Assembly: GCA_024707325.1 (NCBI GenBank)
Contig: JANPZY010000001.1
Location: 992,001-1,056,000, forward strand
Length of the DNA stretch: 64,000 bases
Source of the DNA: Opitutus sp.
Lineage (GTDB): Bacteria; Verrucomicrobiota; Verrucomicrobiia; Opitutales; Opitutaceae
Reading direction: 5' to 3'
The position numbers were made by a program, and so were the translations under genes. Positions 18,175 through 27,452 of the stretch are shown one piece after another. The notes under the pieces are model-generated. The model saw only the letters and a program-made list of their open reading frames with translations, ran no database searches and had not been told where the DNA came from. How positions within the stretch are numbered: the stretch's first letter is position 1; each line of letters begins with the position of its first letter.

Positions 18175-19578
18175 ATGCTCACTGTCTCTCCGCTTGTCCG
18201 TCCGGCGCTCGATCCCGACTTCGTGCCGGCCGTTCTTTGGAATCGCGCCTACCAGGCTCTGGTGACGCAGGATCGCGGCGCGCGTCCGTTCGCGCTCGTG
18301 CTGGTGCGGCCTGACGGCGGGACTTCGGTGCACGAAAGTCGCGTGCTCGCGGCCGATCATGCGGCCGCGGCGCTCACGTTGCGCTACGCGGAGCGGTTGC
18401 TGAAGTTTCTCCTCTGGCAGAAAGGCGGCTCGCTCGTCCGCGTCGTCGGCGCGCCGGAGATCGCGGCCGAACTCGGGCGCATCTACAGCCCGACCGGCGC
18501 GCGCGCCTTCGACCACGAGTTCATGGGCGAAAAGGTTTACGGCCAAGCGTTCCGCGTCGAAGCGGCCGACAGTTACGAGGCGGCCAACGAGTCCGCCGCC
18601 GAGTCCGCGATCGGACGTCACCTCGAGGGTTGCCGCATCGGCTTCGATCTCGGCGGCAGCGATCGCAAGGCCGCTGCGGTCATCGATGGTCAGGTGGTTT
18701 ACTCCGAGGAAATCCCGTGGAGCCCGTATTTCGAAAAAGATCCGTCGTTCCACCTCGAGGGTGTGCACGACTCGCTGCAACGCGCCGCGGCGCATCTGCC
18801 GCGCGTGGATGCGATCGGCGGCAGCGCGGCCGGCGTTTATGTGAACAACGAGGTGCGTGTGGCGTCGCTCTTCCGCGGCGTGCCGCCCGATCTTTTCGCG
18901 AAGCACATCCGGCGGATGTTCTTCACGCTGCAGGAGCGCTGGGGCGGCGTGCCGTTCACCGTCGTCAACGACGGCGAGGTCACCGCGCTCGCGGGCTCGA
19001 TGTCGCTGAGCGACAACGCGGTGCTCGGCGTCTCGATGGGCACGAGCATGGCGGGCGGCTATGTGACGCCTGCGGGCAACATCACGCCGTGGCTCAACGA
19101 ACTCGCGTTCGCGCCAATCGATTATCGCGAGAACGCGCCGGTCGACGAGTGGTCGGGCGACGGCGGTTGCGGCGTGCAGTATTTCTCGCAGCAGGGCGTC
19201 GCGCGTCTCGCGAGCCGCGCGGGTTTCGATTTCCCCGATGATCTTCCACTGCCCGAGCGGCTCGTGAAAGTGCAGGAGGCAATGAAGGCCGGCGATGCGC
19301 GCGCCGCCGCGATCTACGAAACGATCGGCACGTATTTCGGCTACGCGATCGGGCACTACGCGGACTTTTATGAGATCCGCCATCTGCTCGTGCTCGGACG
19401 CGTCACGAGCGGCTCGGGCGGCGATGTCATCCTCGAGCAGGCGCGTCGCGTGTTGCAGTGGGAGTTTCCGGCGCTGGCCGGGCAAATCCGACTGAGCGTG
19501 CCCGACGAAAAAGACAAACGCCACGGCCAGGCGGTCGCCGCCGCCAGCCTCCCCGCGCTCGGGCGTCGCACGAGTTAA
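18175..19578 (+). CDS. ROK family sugar kinase-like protein
   Basis: A 467-aa cytoplasmic protein with an actin-like ATPase core. The phosphate-binding motif GFDLGGSDRKAAAVIDG is near residue 160 and GVSMGTSMAGGYVTP near residue 285. The N-terminal 150 residues are not part of a typical ROK kinase, which has about 300 residues. The location between a sugar transporter and a deacetylase suggests phosphorylation of imported N-acetylglucosamine or glucosamine. The classical ROK zinc-binding CxCG cluster is not evident, so a regulatory or divergent role remains possible. Confidence 0.72.
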   Translation: MLTVSPLVRPALDPDFVPAVLWNRAYQALVTQDRGARPFALVLVRPDGGTSVHESRVLAADHAAAALTLRYAERLLKFLLWQKGGSLVRVVGAPEIAAELGRIYSPTGARAFDHEFMGEKVYGQAFRVEAADSYEAANESAAESAIGRHLEGCRIGFDLGGSDRKAAAVIDGQVVYSEEIPWSPYFEKDPSFHLEGVHDSLQRAAAHLPRVDAIGGSAAGVYVNNEVRVASLFRGVPPDLFAKHIRRMFFTLQERWGGVPFTVVNDGEVTALAGSMSLSDNAVLGVSMGTSMAGGYVTPAGNITPWLNELAFAPIDYRENAPVDEWSGDGGCGVQYFSQQGVARLASRAGFDFPDDLPLPERLVKVQEAMKAGDARAAAIYETIGTYFGYAIGHYADFYEIRHLLVLGRVTSGSGGDVILEQARRVLQWEFPALAGQIRLSVPDEKDKRHGQAVAAASLPALGRRTS

Positions 19579-19595
19579 CCCACTTCTTTTCTCCC

Positions 19596-20444
19596 ATGAA
19601 ATTCTCGCACCCCAACGCCGACATCTTCGTTCCGGACGGACAAGCGCCCGAAACCGCGCTCGCTCGCGTGACGCATCTGTGCGTCGCCGCTCACCAGGAC
19701 GACATCGAGATCATGGCCTACGCAGGCGTCACCGCGTGCCTCGACACGCCAGGCAAGGCGTTTGGTGGCGTCGTGGTCACCAACGGCGCGGGCTCTCCGC
19801 GCACGGGTGCTTACGCGCACATGACCGACGAAGAGATGCAGGGCGTGCGTCGTCAGGAGCAGCGCAAGGCCGCCGAGCTCGGCCGCTACGCGATCCAGCT
19901 CCAGCTCGCGCATCCCAGCTCCGAGGTGAAGAAGCGCGCGCAACCCGATGTGCTCGCCGACCTCCGGCGAATTTTCGCGGGGTGCAAACCCGAGGTCGTT
20001 TATCTCCACCAACCCGCCGACAAACACGATACGCACGTCGCGGTGATGGCGCGCGCGATCGAGGCGATCCGTTCGCTGCCCGTCGAGCAGCGTCCGAAAA
20101 AAGTCCTCGGCTGCGAAGTCTGGCGCGACCTCGATTGGCTGGTGGACAGCGACAAGGTCGCGCTCGATGCCGGCGGACATCCCGAACTCGCGGGCGAGTT
20201 GCTGAAGGTCTTCGATTCGCAGGTCACCGGCGGCAAACGCTACGATCTCGCCACGCTCGGGCGCCGCGCCGCGCACGCGACGTTCCACACGTCGCACGCG
20301 ACCGACAAGATGTCCGGCATCACATGGGCGATGGATCTCACGCCACTCGTCGCCGACGACCAGCTTTCGATCGAAGCGTTCACGCTCGCGCACATCGAGC
20401 GACTCCGCACCGATGTCGCGCAACGCGTCCGCGCGTTTTGCTGA
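19596..20444 (+). CDS. PIG-L family deacetylase
   Basis: LmbE/PIG-L zinc-dependent N-deacetylase-like protein of 282 aa, cytoplasmic. AHQDDIEIMAYAG is the metal-binding motif (usually PHPDD; here AHQDD), and YLHQPADKHDTHVAV supplies the third His. This family removes acetyl groups from GlcNAc-containing substrates. It is the second such domain in the operon after the NagB fusion, which implies two acetylated intermediates or a two-step route. Confidence 0.85.
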   Translation: MKFSHPNADIFVPDGQAPETALARVTHLCVAAHQDDIEIMAYAGVTACLDTPGKAFGGVVVTNGAGSPRTGAYAHMTDEEMQGVRRQEQRKAAELGRYAIQLQLAHPSSEVKKRAQPDVLADLRRIFAGCKPEVVYLHQPADKHDTHVAVMARAIEAIRSLPVEQRPKKVLGCEVWRDLDWLVDSDKVALDAGGHPELAGELLKVFDSQVTGGKRYDLATLGRRAAHATFHTSHATDKMSGITWAMDLTPLVADDQLSIEAFTLAHIERLRTDVAQRVRAFC

Positions 20445-20497
20445 GCGATTTCGCCCACCACACACCCCGCCTCGCTCCACGTTTCCGCCCCAAAACC

Positions 20498-21718
20498 ATG
20501 AGTGCTCCAGCTCCCACCTCCTCGCCCCGCCTGCTCTCGCTCGATGCGCTGCGCGGGTTCGACATGTTTTGGATTCTCGGCGCCGACGTGCTCGTGCAGG
20601 CATTGCGCGGACTGAGCGACGCCGCACCGGTTCGGCTGCTCGCGGAACAACTGGAGCACAAGGCGTGGCACGGGTTCGCGTTCTACGACCTCATCTTCCC
20701 GCTGTTCGTGTTCATCGTCGGCGTGTCGCTCGTGTTTTCACTCGCACGCGCACGCGAAACGACCTCGCGCGGCGCGCTCGTGGGCAAAATCCTCCGCCGC
20801 GCCGCGATCCTGTTTCTTTTCGGCATCCTCTACAATGGCGGGCTCGCGCAACCGTGGCCCGAAGTGCGGTTGGTCGGTGTGCTGCAGCGCATCGCGATCG
20901 TCTACGCGATTTGCGGCAGTCTCTTCTGCTGGCTGAAACCGCGCGCACTCGCGGCGACCGGCGTGGCGATTCTGCTCGGTTACTGGGCGTTGATGGCATG
21001 GACGCCGATCCGCGATCTCACGCTGCAAGCGGAACCGCTCGCCGCGCAGCTCGGCGTGGAGAATCCCACGCGCGAACAAACCGAGCCGCTCTTCGCCGCC
21101 ACGACCGAACGCACGCGCGGTCACTACGAGCCGGGGCTGAATGTAGCCAATCACGTCGATTTCGCGTGGCTGCCCGGCCGGATGTATAATCACTACTTCG
21201 ATCCCGAGGGCATCGTGAGCACACTGCCGGCGGTGGCTACGGGATTGCTCGGCGTGCTCGCCGGCGTGTGGCTGCGGCGTAGGGATATTTCGGATACAAG
21301 GAAAACGCGCGGGCTGCTCTTCGGCGGCGTGGCGGCCGTGGCACTGGGCTGGCTGTGGCATCTCGGCGGATTCCCGGTGAACAAGCAGCTCTGGACCTCG
21401 TCGTTCGTGCTCGTCGCGGGCGGCTGGAGTCTCGTGCTGCTCGCCGTGTTTTACTGGGTGGTTGATGTCCGACAGCAGCAAGGCTGGTGTCGACCCTTTG
21501 TGTGGATCGGCATGAACCCGATCACGCTCTATCTCGCAACCAGTCTCGTGAGTTTCGGCGGCATCGCGCGGCGCCTCGCGGGCGGCAGCATCGAGCAGAC
21601 GCTCGACCGCGCGGTGACGCCGGGTTTCGGCGAATTCGTGCTGGCGCTGCTCACGCTCTCACTGCTCATCGGTCTCGCGGCGTTTCTATATCGACAGAAG
21701 ATCTTTTTGAAGGTGTGA
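20498..21718 (+). CDS. DUF5009/NagX-type acyltransferase family membrane protein
   Basis: Polytopic membrane protein of 406 aa with about ten hydrophobic segments. The N-terminal SLDALRGFDMFWI and AFYDLIFPLFVFIVGVS, and the middle block GVLQRIAIVYAI, are hallmarks of the NagX/heparan-alpha-glucosaminide N-acetyltransferase-like family. Relatives occur in bacterial chitin and GlcNAc clusters and are thought to acetylate or transport aminosugars; the exact reaction is not known. It is the last gene of the aminosugar operon. Confidence 0.83.
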   Translation: MSAPAPTSSPRLLSLDALRGFDMFWILGADVLVQALRGLSDAAPVRLLAEQLEHKAWHGFAFYDLIFPLFVFIVGVSLVFSLARARETTSRGALVGKILRRAAILFLFGILYNGGLAQPWPEVRLVGVLQRIAIVYAICGSLFCWLKPRALAATGVAILLGYWALMAWTPIRDLTLQAEPLAAQLGVENPTREQTEPLFAATTERTRGHYEPGLNVANHVDFAWLPGRMYNHYFDPEGIVSTLPAVATGLLGVLAGVWLRRRDISDTRKTRGLLFGGVAAVALGWLWHLGGFPVNKQLWTSSFVLVAGGWSLVLLAVFYWVVDVRQQQGWCRPFVWIGMNPITLYLATSLVSFGGIARRLAGGSIEQTLDRAVTPGFGEFVLALLTLSLLIGLAAFLYRQKIFLKV

Positions 21719-21744
21719 GGCCGGCGGCGGCGTAGAGACTTACG

Positions 21745-21779
21745 GAGAGAACGAGAACGAGTAAGAGAACGAGAACGAT
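21745..21779 (+). repeat. GAGAACGAGAACGA direct repeat
   Basis: Two copies of GAGAACGAGAACGA separated by GTAA lie about 30 bases after the DUF5009 stop. The motif also occurs near 5832-5919 and 30741-30851, always just past plus-strand genes, which suggests a dispersed 3'-end repeat. Confidence 0.5.
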
Positions 21780-21841
21780 CTTCGAGGCGCGACTCACCGG
21801 GGACGGATCGCCCTACCTGCTTTCGCCCGAGCGCACGGCAA

Positions 21842-21874
21842 AACGCCGCGCCGGAAAAACCGGCGCGGCGTTTG
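21842..21874. terminator. bidirectional rho-independent terminator
   Basis: A 14-bp perfect stem (AAACGCCGCGCCGG and its complement) with an AAAAA loop lies between the convergent aminosugar operon and the DUF2383 gene. The A/T ends of the stem give short U tracts in both directions. Confidence 0.75.
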
Positions 21875-21914
21875 GTGTTTACCTGGGGGTCGCGGCGTCC
21901 TGGTTGCCCGCGCA

Positions 21915-22379
21915 TCAACGATGCGCGTAGGTGACGCTATCCCGAAGTTGTTTTACGCGGTCATGCGCTTCCTGCACGCCGGCGGCCTGGCGCTCGATGA
22001 GCGCGCGCGTTTCGGCGTCGAGGTAGAGATTGTTGGAGGCATCGCGGTAATTGGCGACCGCGGCGTCTTCACCTCGTTCGCACTCGGCGAGGACGGCATG
22101 CGGTTCGTTCTTCGACATCGCGGCCTTCAGATTGATCCAACCGCGATGGAGCGTGCCGCTGACGCTGCCGCTCTTGTCGGGATCACCTCCCAAGGTGCGG
22201 ACCTGCTCCTGCAACTCGCGGATGAACTGCGCGCGCTGGGCGGCGTAGTTGGAGAACACGCGCGAGAGCTCGGCGTCCTTCGCATCCTCGGCGGCGGTGC
22301 GGAATCCGTTTTGGCCGTCCTTGCAGGTTTCGATGAGGTCGTTGAGCACGGCGATGGTTTTTTCGTTGGTCGATTTCAT
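21915..22379 (-). CDS. DUF2383 (PA2169-type) four-helix-bundle protein
   Basis: A 154-aa soluble helical protein beginning MKSTNEKTIAVLNDLIETCKDGQNGF, which matches the N-terminal helix of the DUF2383/PA2169 ferritin-like family. Further helices include FSNYAAQRAQFIRELQEQV. Members are common in stress-responsive genes, but the function is not established. The ATG at 22379 matches the family start. No Shine-Dalgarno is visible. Confidence 0.85.
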   Translation of the reverse strand: MKSTNEKTIAVLNDLIETCKDGQNGFRTAAEDAKDAELSRVFSNYAAQRAQFIRELQEQVRTLGGDPDKSGSVSGTLHRGWINLKAAMSKNEPHAVLAECERGEDAAVANYRDASNNLYLDAETRALIERQAAGVQEAHDRVKQLRDSVTYAHR

Positions 22380-22575
22380 AAGATGGGAGGGAGGGTAATT
22401 TTCTGTATTCAAAAAAGCAGGACGCCTCCCGTTTCGCGTATCGCGTGCCAACCGGTCCGTTTTCACGGAAGTGGTTGCTTCACAGCACGCGGGGCAAAAA
22501 CCGCCCGACGCCCGCTCTTGCAGGATGCATGAATCGCGCGGCGAAACGGAGAAACCTGCATGACTCGTGGGCATG

Positions 22576-22604
22576 AAAAAAGCCGCGTCGAGTGACGCGG
22601 CTTT
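22576..22604 (-). terminator. rho-independent terminator of the TonB-like gene
   Basis: On the minus strand an 11-bp GC-rich stem (AAAGCCGCGTC and complement, 4-base loop) is followed by a run of six T. It lies 35 bases past the stop of the gene ending at 22639. Confidence 0.8.
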
Positions 22605-22638
22605 CAGAGAGAAACACCCGGCCGATCGGCCGGGCGCG

Positions 22639-23373
22639 TTATTTCGCCGGGGCGGCGGCGGGCGCTTCGGCGTTGGCTGCGCCCGGGGCTTCCTTCAAAC
22701 GCCACACCACCGAGTTCATGAGGTAGGGACGCGGCGCGATGATCCACTTGTAGTTGGGCATCTGCTCTTCGGACGCGAAAGAGATGGCGATATTCCAGCG
22801 CGATTCGACCGGGAGGCCGTTGCGCTTCGACGGGGTGAATTTCCACGTCTTCACCGCGTTCGTAGCCACTTCCTCGAACTGCGGGTGCGACGCGCGGATC
22901 GTGCGCACCGCGGCGACTTCGCCGGCCGTATTGATCGTGAGCTCGAGCACGGCACCGCCGACTTCGCCTTGTTCGTGCAGGTCGGGCGGATAGAGCGGCG
23001 CGACACCCTCGGAGCGGTCCCAGACCGGCAGCGTGATATCGCGATTGGCTTCGGGCCGGTCGCCTTCGACGGGGAAATGAAAAGGAATGCGCGCGCGAAA
23101 CGGCACGGCCTTGCCGTCCTTGATCTTCGGTTCCATCGCGGCGCCGCGCACCAGCGAATACGCGATGTTGGTGAGCACGGCAAAGCTCGTCGGATCCGTG
23201 CTCTCGATCACGGTGGCAGCGACGGGGATGCCTTGCTCGTTGTATTCGACTTCGAGCACGATGTCGTAGCCGGGCTTCGGCGCGGCCGCCGCAATCGTGG
23301 GCGTATCGGCGAAAGCGAGGCTCGACACCGCGAGCGCACCGACAAACAGCAGGAGGGAACGGAGAGTCTTCAT
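22639..23373 (-). CDS. secreted TonB C-terminal domain protein
   Basis: A 244-aa exported protein with signal peptide [22 protein letters not shown]. Two regions look like TonB C-terminal folds. The first (residues about 30-125) is degenerate; the second contains [15 protein letters not shown] and [17 protein letters not shown], typical of TonB-like energy-transducer tails. A membrane anchor and proline-rich linker are missing, so it is not a standard TonB. The C-terminus is Ala/Pro-rich. The role is unknown; it may be a periplasmic adaptor. Confidence 0.72.
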   Translation of the reverse strand: MKTLRSLLLFVGALAVSSLAFADTPTIAAAAPKPGYDIVLEVEYNEQGIPVAATVIESTDPTSFAVLTNIAYSLVRGAAMEPKIKDGKAVPFRARIPFHFPVEGDRPEANRDITLPVWDRSEGVAPLYPPDLHEQGEVGGAVLELTINTAGEVAAVRTIRASHPQFEEVATNAVKTWKFTPSKRNGLPVESRWNIAISFASEEQMPNYKWIIAPRPYLMNSVVWRLKEAPGAANAEAPAAAPAK

Positions 23374-23501
23374 GGGGGAGCCCGGCACGTTGGCGCGGCG
23401 TAGGGCGGGTGACCATCCCAAATCTCGGACGGTTCCACCACGATTCTCGGGCCAGCGAGGCATTGACCGTTCTCGCGCGCTCGGCCAAGAGTTCTCCCCT
23501 T

Positions 23502-25028
23502 ATGGCCGATACACCCGCACCCGCCGAAGTCACGATGGACAACCTGGTCGCTCTCGCGAAGCGCCGCGGTTTCGTGTTTCAATCCTCCGAGATCTACGGC
23601 GGCCTCAACGGCTTCTTCGACTACGGCCCGCTCGGCGTGGAGTTGAAGAAAAACATCCGCGACTGCTGGTGGAACGACATGGTCCGCCGCCGCGACGACA
23701 TCGTCGGCATCGAGAGCTCGATCATCATGCACCCGAAGGTCTGGGAAGCCTCGGGCCACGTCGCCGGCTTCACCGATCCGCTGGTGGATTGCAAAGTCTC
23801 CAAGCAGCGCTTCCGCGCCGATCAGCTCTTCTTCGCGCCGGTCGTCGTCGACGGCAAAACGGTCGGCTACGTTTCCGCGCTCGAGTCCGAAAAGACCACC
23901 GAGGACCTCCAGGCCGCGGCGGAAACCTTCAAGCGCAAGAAAGCGATCCAGGGCACGCTCGCTCCCGTGCAACCGCGCGACATGACCGAGGCGCAGCCCG
24001 ACGAGATCGCGCTCATCCCCTCTCCCGCCACCGGCGAACCCGGCAGCCTCACGCCGCCGCGCGCGTTCAACATGATGTTCGAGACGCACGTCGGCCCGCT
24101 CCGCGATTCGTCGTCGGTCGCCTATCTGCGTCCCGAGACCGCACAGGGCATGTTCGTCGATTTCAAGAACGTCGTGGACACCGGCCGCGTGAAACTGCCC
24201 TTCGGCATCGCGCAAGTCGGCAAGTCGTTCCGCAACGAGATCACGCCGCGCAACTTCATCTTCCGCTCGCGCGAGTTCGAGCAGATGGAGATGGAATATT
24301 TCATCCACGAAGACGCCGACTGGAAGAAGGCGCACGACGAGTGGATCGAGTGGTGCCGCCAGTGGCTGCTCTCGATCGGCCTGCCCGAGTCGCACCTCTC
24401 GCTCTACCAGCACCCGAAGGAGAAACTCTCGTTCTACTCCAAGGGCACGACGGATATCATGTTCAAGTATCCGTTCGGCGTGCAGGAGCTCTGGGGTATC
24501 GCCGCGCGCGGCAACTACGACCTCACGCAGCACGCCCAGGCCTCCGGCAAACCGCAGGAAATTTTCGACGAAGCGACGAAGAAGAAATTCGTCCCGCACG
24601 TGATCGAGCCCGCCGTCGGCACCGACCGCATCTTCCTCGCCGTCCTCTGCGCCGCGTATGCGGAAGAGGATGTGAAGGACGAGAAGGGTAACGTCGAGAA
24701 ACGCACCGTGCTCCGCCTCTCGCCGCGCATCGCGCCCGTGAAGGTCGCCGTGCTCCCGCTGCTCAAGAACAAGGAGCAACTCGTCGGCCGCGCGAAGGAA
24801 CTCTACGCGAAGCTGAAGCGCAAATACGCCGCGTTCTACGACGAGGCCGGCGCCATCGGCCGTCGGTATCGTCGTCAGGACGAGATCGGCACGCCGTGGT
24901 GCGTCACGATCGACTTCGATACCATCGAGAAGGACGGCACGTTCACGCTGCGCGACCGCGACACGATGGAGCAGAAGCGCATCAGCGAAGCCGAACTCTT
25001 CGCGCTCCTCGACGAGAAGGTTTACTAA
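23502..25028 (+). CDS. glyQS: glycine--tRNA ligase, single-chain (class II, alpha2)
   Basis: Charges tRNA-Gly with glycine. At 508 aa it is of the homodimeric eukaryotic/archaeal type, not the two-subunit GlyQ/GlyS enzyme. [19 protein letters not shown] is the N-terminal signature, [13 protein letters not shown] is motif 2 and [14 protein letters not shown] is motif 3. The last 100 residues form the anticodon-binding domain. The ATG at 23502 gives [16 protein letters not shown]. It is divergent from the TonB-like gene. Confidence 0.95.
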   Translation: MADTPAPAEVTMDNLVALAKRRGFVFQSSEIYGGLNGFFDYGPLGVELKKNIRDCWWNDMVRRRDDIVGIESSIIMHPKVWEASGHVAGFTDPLVDCKVSKQRFRADQLFFAPVVVDGKTVGYVSALESEKTTEDLQAAAETFKRKKAIQGTLAPVQPRDMTEAQPDEIALIPSPATGEPGSLTPPRAFNMMFETHVGPLRDSSSVAYLRPETAQGMFVDFKNVVDTGRVKLPFGIAQVGKSFRNEITPRNFIFRSREFEQMEMEYFIHEDADWKKAHDEWIEWCRQWLLSIGLPESHLSLYQHPKEKLSFYSKGTTDIMFKYPFGVQELWGIAARGNYDLTQHAQASGKPQEIFDEATKKKFVPHVIEPAVGTDRIFLAVLCAAYAEEDVKDEKGNVEKRTVLRLSPRIAPVKVAVLPLLKNKEQLVGRAKELYAKLKRKYAAFYDEAGAIGRRYRRQDEIGTPWCVTIDFDTIEKDGTFTLRDRDTMEQKRISEAELFALLDEKVY

Positions 25029-25055
25029 GCCGTCGACCCCACCTGGTTCTTTTCG

Positions 25056-25085
25056 AAAAACCCGCCGCATCTCCGGCGGGTTTTT
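25056..25085 (+). terminator. rho-independent terminator of glyQS
   Basis: A 7-bp GC stem CCCGCCG/CGGCGGG with a 6-base loop is flanked by AAAAA and TTTTT, 28 bases after the glyQS stop. It can work on either strand but serves the plus-strand gene best. Confidence 0.85.
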
Positions 25086-25108
25086 CTTTGGTGGGTTATT
25101 TCGGGCGC

Positions 25109-25142
25109 AAAAAAAGCACCCCGGCGACCAAACCGGGGTGCT
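25109..25142 (-). terminator. rho-independent terminator of the outer-membrane protein gene
   Basis: On the minus strand a 10-bp stem AGCACCCCGG and complement is followed by seven T, 31 bases past the stop at 25173. It forms a back-to-back pair with the glyQS terminator. Confidence 0.85.
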
Positions 25143-25172
25143 TCTCTCATCAGGTTCTTACGGGCAAAAGTC

Positions 25173-26288
25173 TTACCAGCGATACGTGACGCCGGCCATG
25201 ACGTTGTAATCCGCGAACGCGGCGCTGACCGCATTCGGGTAGCCGACGCGCTTCTCATCCACGCTGCGCCAGCGCTGGCGGTGGATGGTCATCGGCACCG
25301 ACACAAAGATGCTCGTCGAACCGAACGCATACGACACGCCCGGCTCCACGGACAAGCTGTGACCCGGACGGCGGAAGCCCGAGTTGGAACCGATCAAATC
25401 GCGCGGCGGCTGACCTTCGATGCGCAGACCGAGCTGCAGGCTCACGCCTTGGATACCGAGGGGCTGACCAAACGAGAAACCAGCGCGGCCGATGAAGTAG
25501 TCCGGCACGCTCGTTTCGGGATCCGGCACATACGGACCCGCACCGCTCCACTGGTTGTTCGTGCTGTTGGCGCCACGCGGATTCACGAGGTAAGTGACTT
25601 CGCCATACACGAGCGCATTCGTGTCGCCGAGATAGTGGAAACCTTCCGCGCTGAGCGCGACGCCGAGACCACCGTCGCCCGGCTGGATCGCGACGTCCGC
25701 GGGACCACGGCGCCAATCGAGACGCTGGGGGCTGCCGGGCGCAGCGACGTTCACCAAACGCCAGGTCTGCGTGTCGTAGTTACCCGTCGGCAGCTTGAGA
25801 CCGGCGCCGAGACGGACATTGCCGCGCGGATGCGTGGTCGGATCGAACATCCAGCGGCGCAGCGTCACCGCCACATCGCCCACGCCGCGCGCCTTGTCGG
25901 CGGAAGCCGTGTAGGGCGGAATCGGGCTGCGGTCGAACGTGCCCGTTTGATACGGCAAGCTGACCGTCAGCGACGTGCGCTCGGTCAACGCGCGCGTCAG
26001 CGAAAGATCCCAAATCGTGCGCTCCACGCGCGGGGCGTTGGCGGGCACTTTTTCCTGATTTGCATCATAGAAGTGGCGCTCGGCCTCGTAGGAACGATAG
26101 GTGAGGCTCACTTCCCATTGGCCGGGCACGAGGTAGCCGGCCTTGCCGGCGCCGCCGGTGATCGGCGGGCTCACGCGGGTGGCCATGCAGCCTTGGCCGT
26201 GGGAGGAAACCGCCGGCAGCAAAGCCAGCGCGATCACTCCGAGAGTTGAAAAAACACGTCGGGGTTGGGTGGTCAGGGTGTAGGTCAT
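25173..26288 (-). CDS. outer-membrane beta-barrel protein (transporter/porin-like)
   Basis: A 371-aa exported protein. A long signal peptide (hydrophobic VFSTLGVIALALLPAVSS) ends before SHGQGC. The mature part has alternating aromatic and polar strands, such as WEVSLTYRSY, TSLTVSLPYQTG and AGLKLPTGNY, and ends in TYRW, the terminal aromatic residue recognised by the BAM machinery. It resembles the putative MetA-pathway/phenol-type barrel group, but I cannot name a substrate. The 22-bp repeat array lies directly upstream in its promoter region. Confidence 0.75.
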   Translation of the reverse strand: MTYTLTTQPRRVFSTLGVIALALLPAVSSHGQGCMATRVSPPITGGAGKAGYLVPGQWEVSLTYRSYEAERHFYDANQEKVPANAPRVERTIWDLSLTRALTERTSLTVSLPYQTGTFDRSPIPPYTASADKARGVGDVAVTLRRWMFDPTTHPRGNVRLGAGLKLPTGNYDTQTWRLVNVAAPGSPQRLDWRRGPADVAIQPGDGGLGVALSAEGFHYLGDTNALVYGEVTYLVNPRGANSTNNQWSGAGPYVPDPETSVPDYFIGRAGFSFGQPLGIQGVSLQLGLRIEGQPPRDLIGSNSGFRRPGHSLSVEPGVSYAFGSTSIFVSVPMTIHRQRWRSVDEKRVGYPNAVSAAFADYNVMAGVTYRW

Positions 26289-26441
26289 GTCTGTCAGTGT
26301 GTGTGGAGCCCACGGACGAAAGCGCGTCAGCGGGCAGGCGGAGTTGTCAGGTCCAGCCCCACGCTGAAACCGCACTGTGGCTGAGCGCCCCCAATTCGGG
26401 GCGAACTGCCAACGCCTGGCACCACACTGACAATTTGCGGC

Positions 26442-26595
26442 GCGCGAACACGATACGGTCCGCACCTTGGCTCGACCTTGTGCGGACCTTGGCTCGACTC
26501 GGTCCGCACTGTGGCGTGACTCGAGCCGCACTCAGTCCCGACCCGGGACGGACCTTGGCGCGACCGTGTCCGCACTCGGGCGCGACTTGGTGCGC
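26442..26595 (+). repeat. 22-bp tandem repeat array between two minus-strand genes
   Basis: Six full units start at 26464, 26486, 26508, 26530, 26552 and 26574, preceded by a half unit. A typical unit reads ACCTTGGCTCG then ACTCGGTCCGC. The last 64 bases encode the final 20 residues of the EamA transporter on the opposite strand (KSRPSADTVAPRSVPGRD), so the array has replaced or extended that C-terminus. It also forms part of the promoter region of the outer-membrane protein gene. Confidence 0.85.
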
Positions 26596-27452
26596 AACAC
26601 GAGCACGTTGCCGGCGACGCAGAGCGCGATGCCGGCAAAGGTCGCGGGGTGCCAGCGGAGGCCTTCGAAGAGCGTCGACAACACCACCGCCACGATCGGC
26701 ACCATCGCGCCGACGTAACCCGCACGATCGGCGCCGATGCGTGAGACGAGCGTGAGATACGCGCCAAACGCGACCACCGAACCAAAGAGCGCGAGGTAAA
26801 CCAGCGAACCGATGTAGGCCGTCGTGGCTTCAAACGTGAACTCGCGTCCGGCGAAGAGCGCATACGCGCCGACGAGCACGGCGCCGTAGAGCATGCTCCA
26901 CGCGTTGGCCTGCATGACGGGCATGCCCGTGCGTTGATTACGCGCGGCCGCGATGTTGCCGAGCGAAGCCGACAGCGTGGACAGCAGCGCAAACGCCGCG
27001 CCGAGCCACACGCTGCCGCGGCTCACGGTGTGGCCGAGTTCGGGCCAGAGCACGAGTCCCACGCCGGCCACGCCGAGCGTTGCGGCCACGACCGTCGCGC
27101 GTCGAACCGGCGTGCCGAGAAACACCCGCGCTGACGCGATGTTGGCAAACGTGATCATCGAGAAGATCAGCGCGACGAGTCCCGAGCTGATCTGCTCCTC
27201 GGCGAGGTAAACGAGCACGTAGTTGAGGCCGAAGAGCAACGCGCCCTGCAGCGCCATCCACGCGTGTTGAGATTTTGAATACACGAGCGGCACCCGCCGC
27301 AGCACGCACCACGCGAAAAGGAGCGCACTCGCCAGCGCGAAACGATACGCCACCGACACCTCGACCGGCACGCGTCCGAGCTGAAACGTGATCGCGAACC
27401 ACGTGGAACCCCAGATGAAGACCGAGGTGAGATAGAGGCCGAGGTTGTTCAT
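26532..27452 (-). CDS. EamA/DMT family transporter
   Basis: Inner-membrane drug/metabolite transporter of 306 aa with about ten helices in two EamA repeats. The N-terminus MNNLGLYLTSVFIWGSTWFA and RVPVEVSVAYRF are typical of the first repeat, and VGAMVPIVAVVLSTLFEG of the second. The substrate is unknown; relatives export amino acids or metabolites. The final 20 residues are encoded by the 22-bp repeat array and are not expected in the family. The ATG at 27452 is the family start. Confidence 0.85.
   Translation of the reverse strand: MNNLGLYLTSVFIWGSTWFAITFQLGRVPVEVSVAYRFALASALLFAWCVLRRVPLVYSKSQHAWMALQGALLFGLNYVLVYLAEEQISSGLVALIFSMITFANIASARVFLGTPVRRATVVAATLGVAGVGLVLWPELGHTVSRGSVWLGAAFALLSTLSASLGNIAAARNQRTGMPVMQANAWSMLYGAVLVGAYALFAGREFTFEATTAYIGSLVYLALFGSVVAFGAYLTLVSRIGADRAGYVGAMVPIVAVVLSTLFEGLRWHPATFAGIALCVAGNVLVLRTKSRPSADTVAPRSVPGRD

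Noticed and set aside
16240..19524. A 1094-codon open frame on the minus strand
   Set aside because: It is antisense to the MFS and ROK genes, is rich in Arg, His and Asp, and shows no family motif. This is the usual shadow of very G+C-rich coding DNA.
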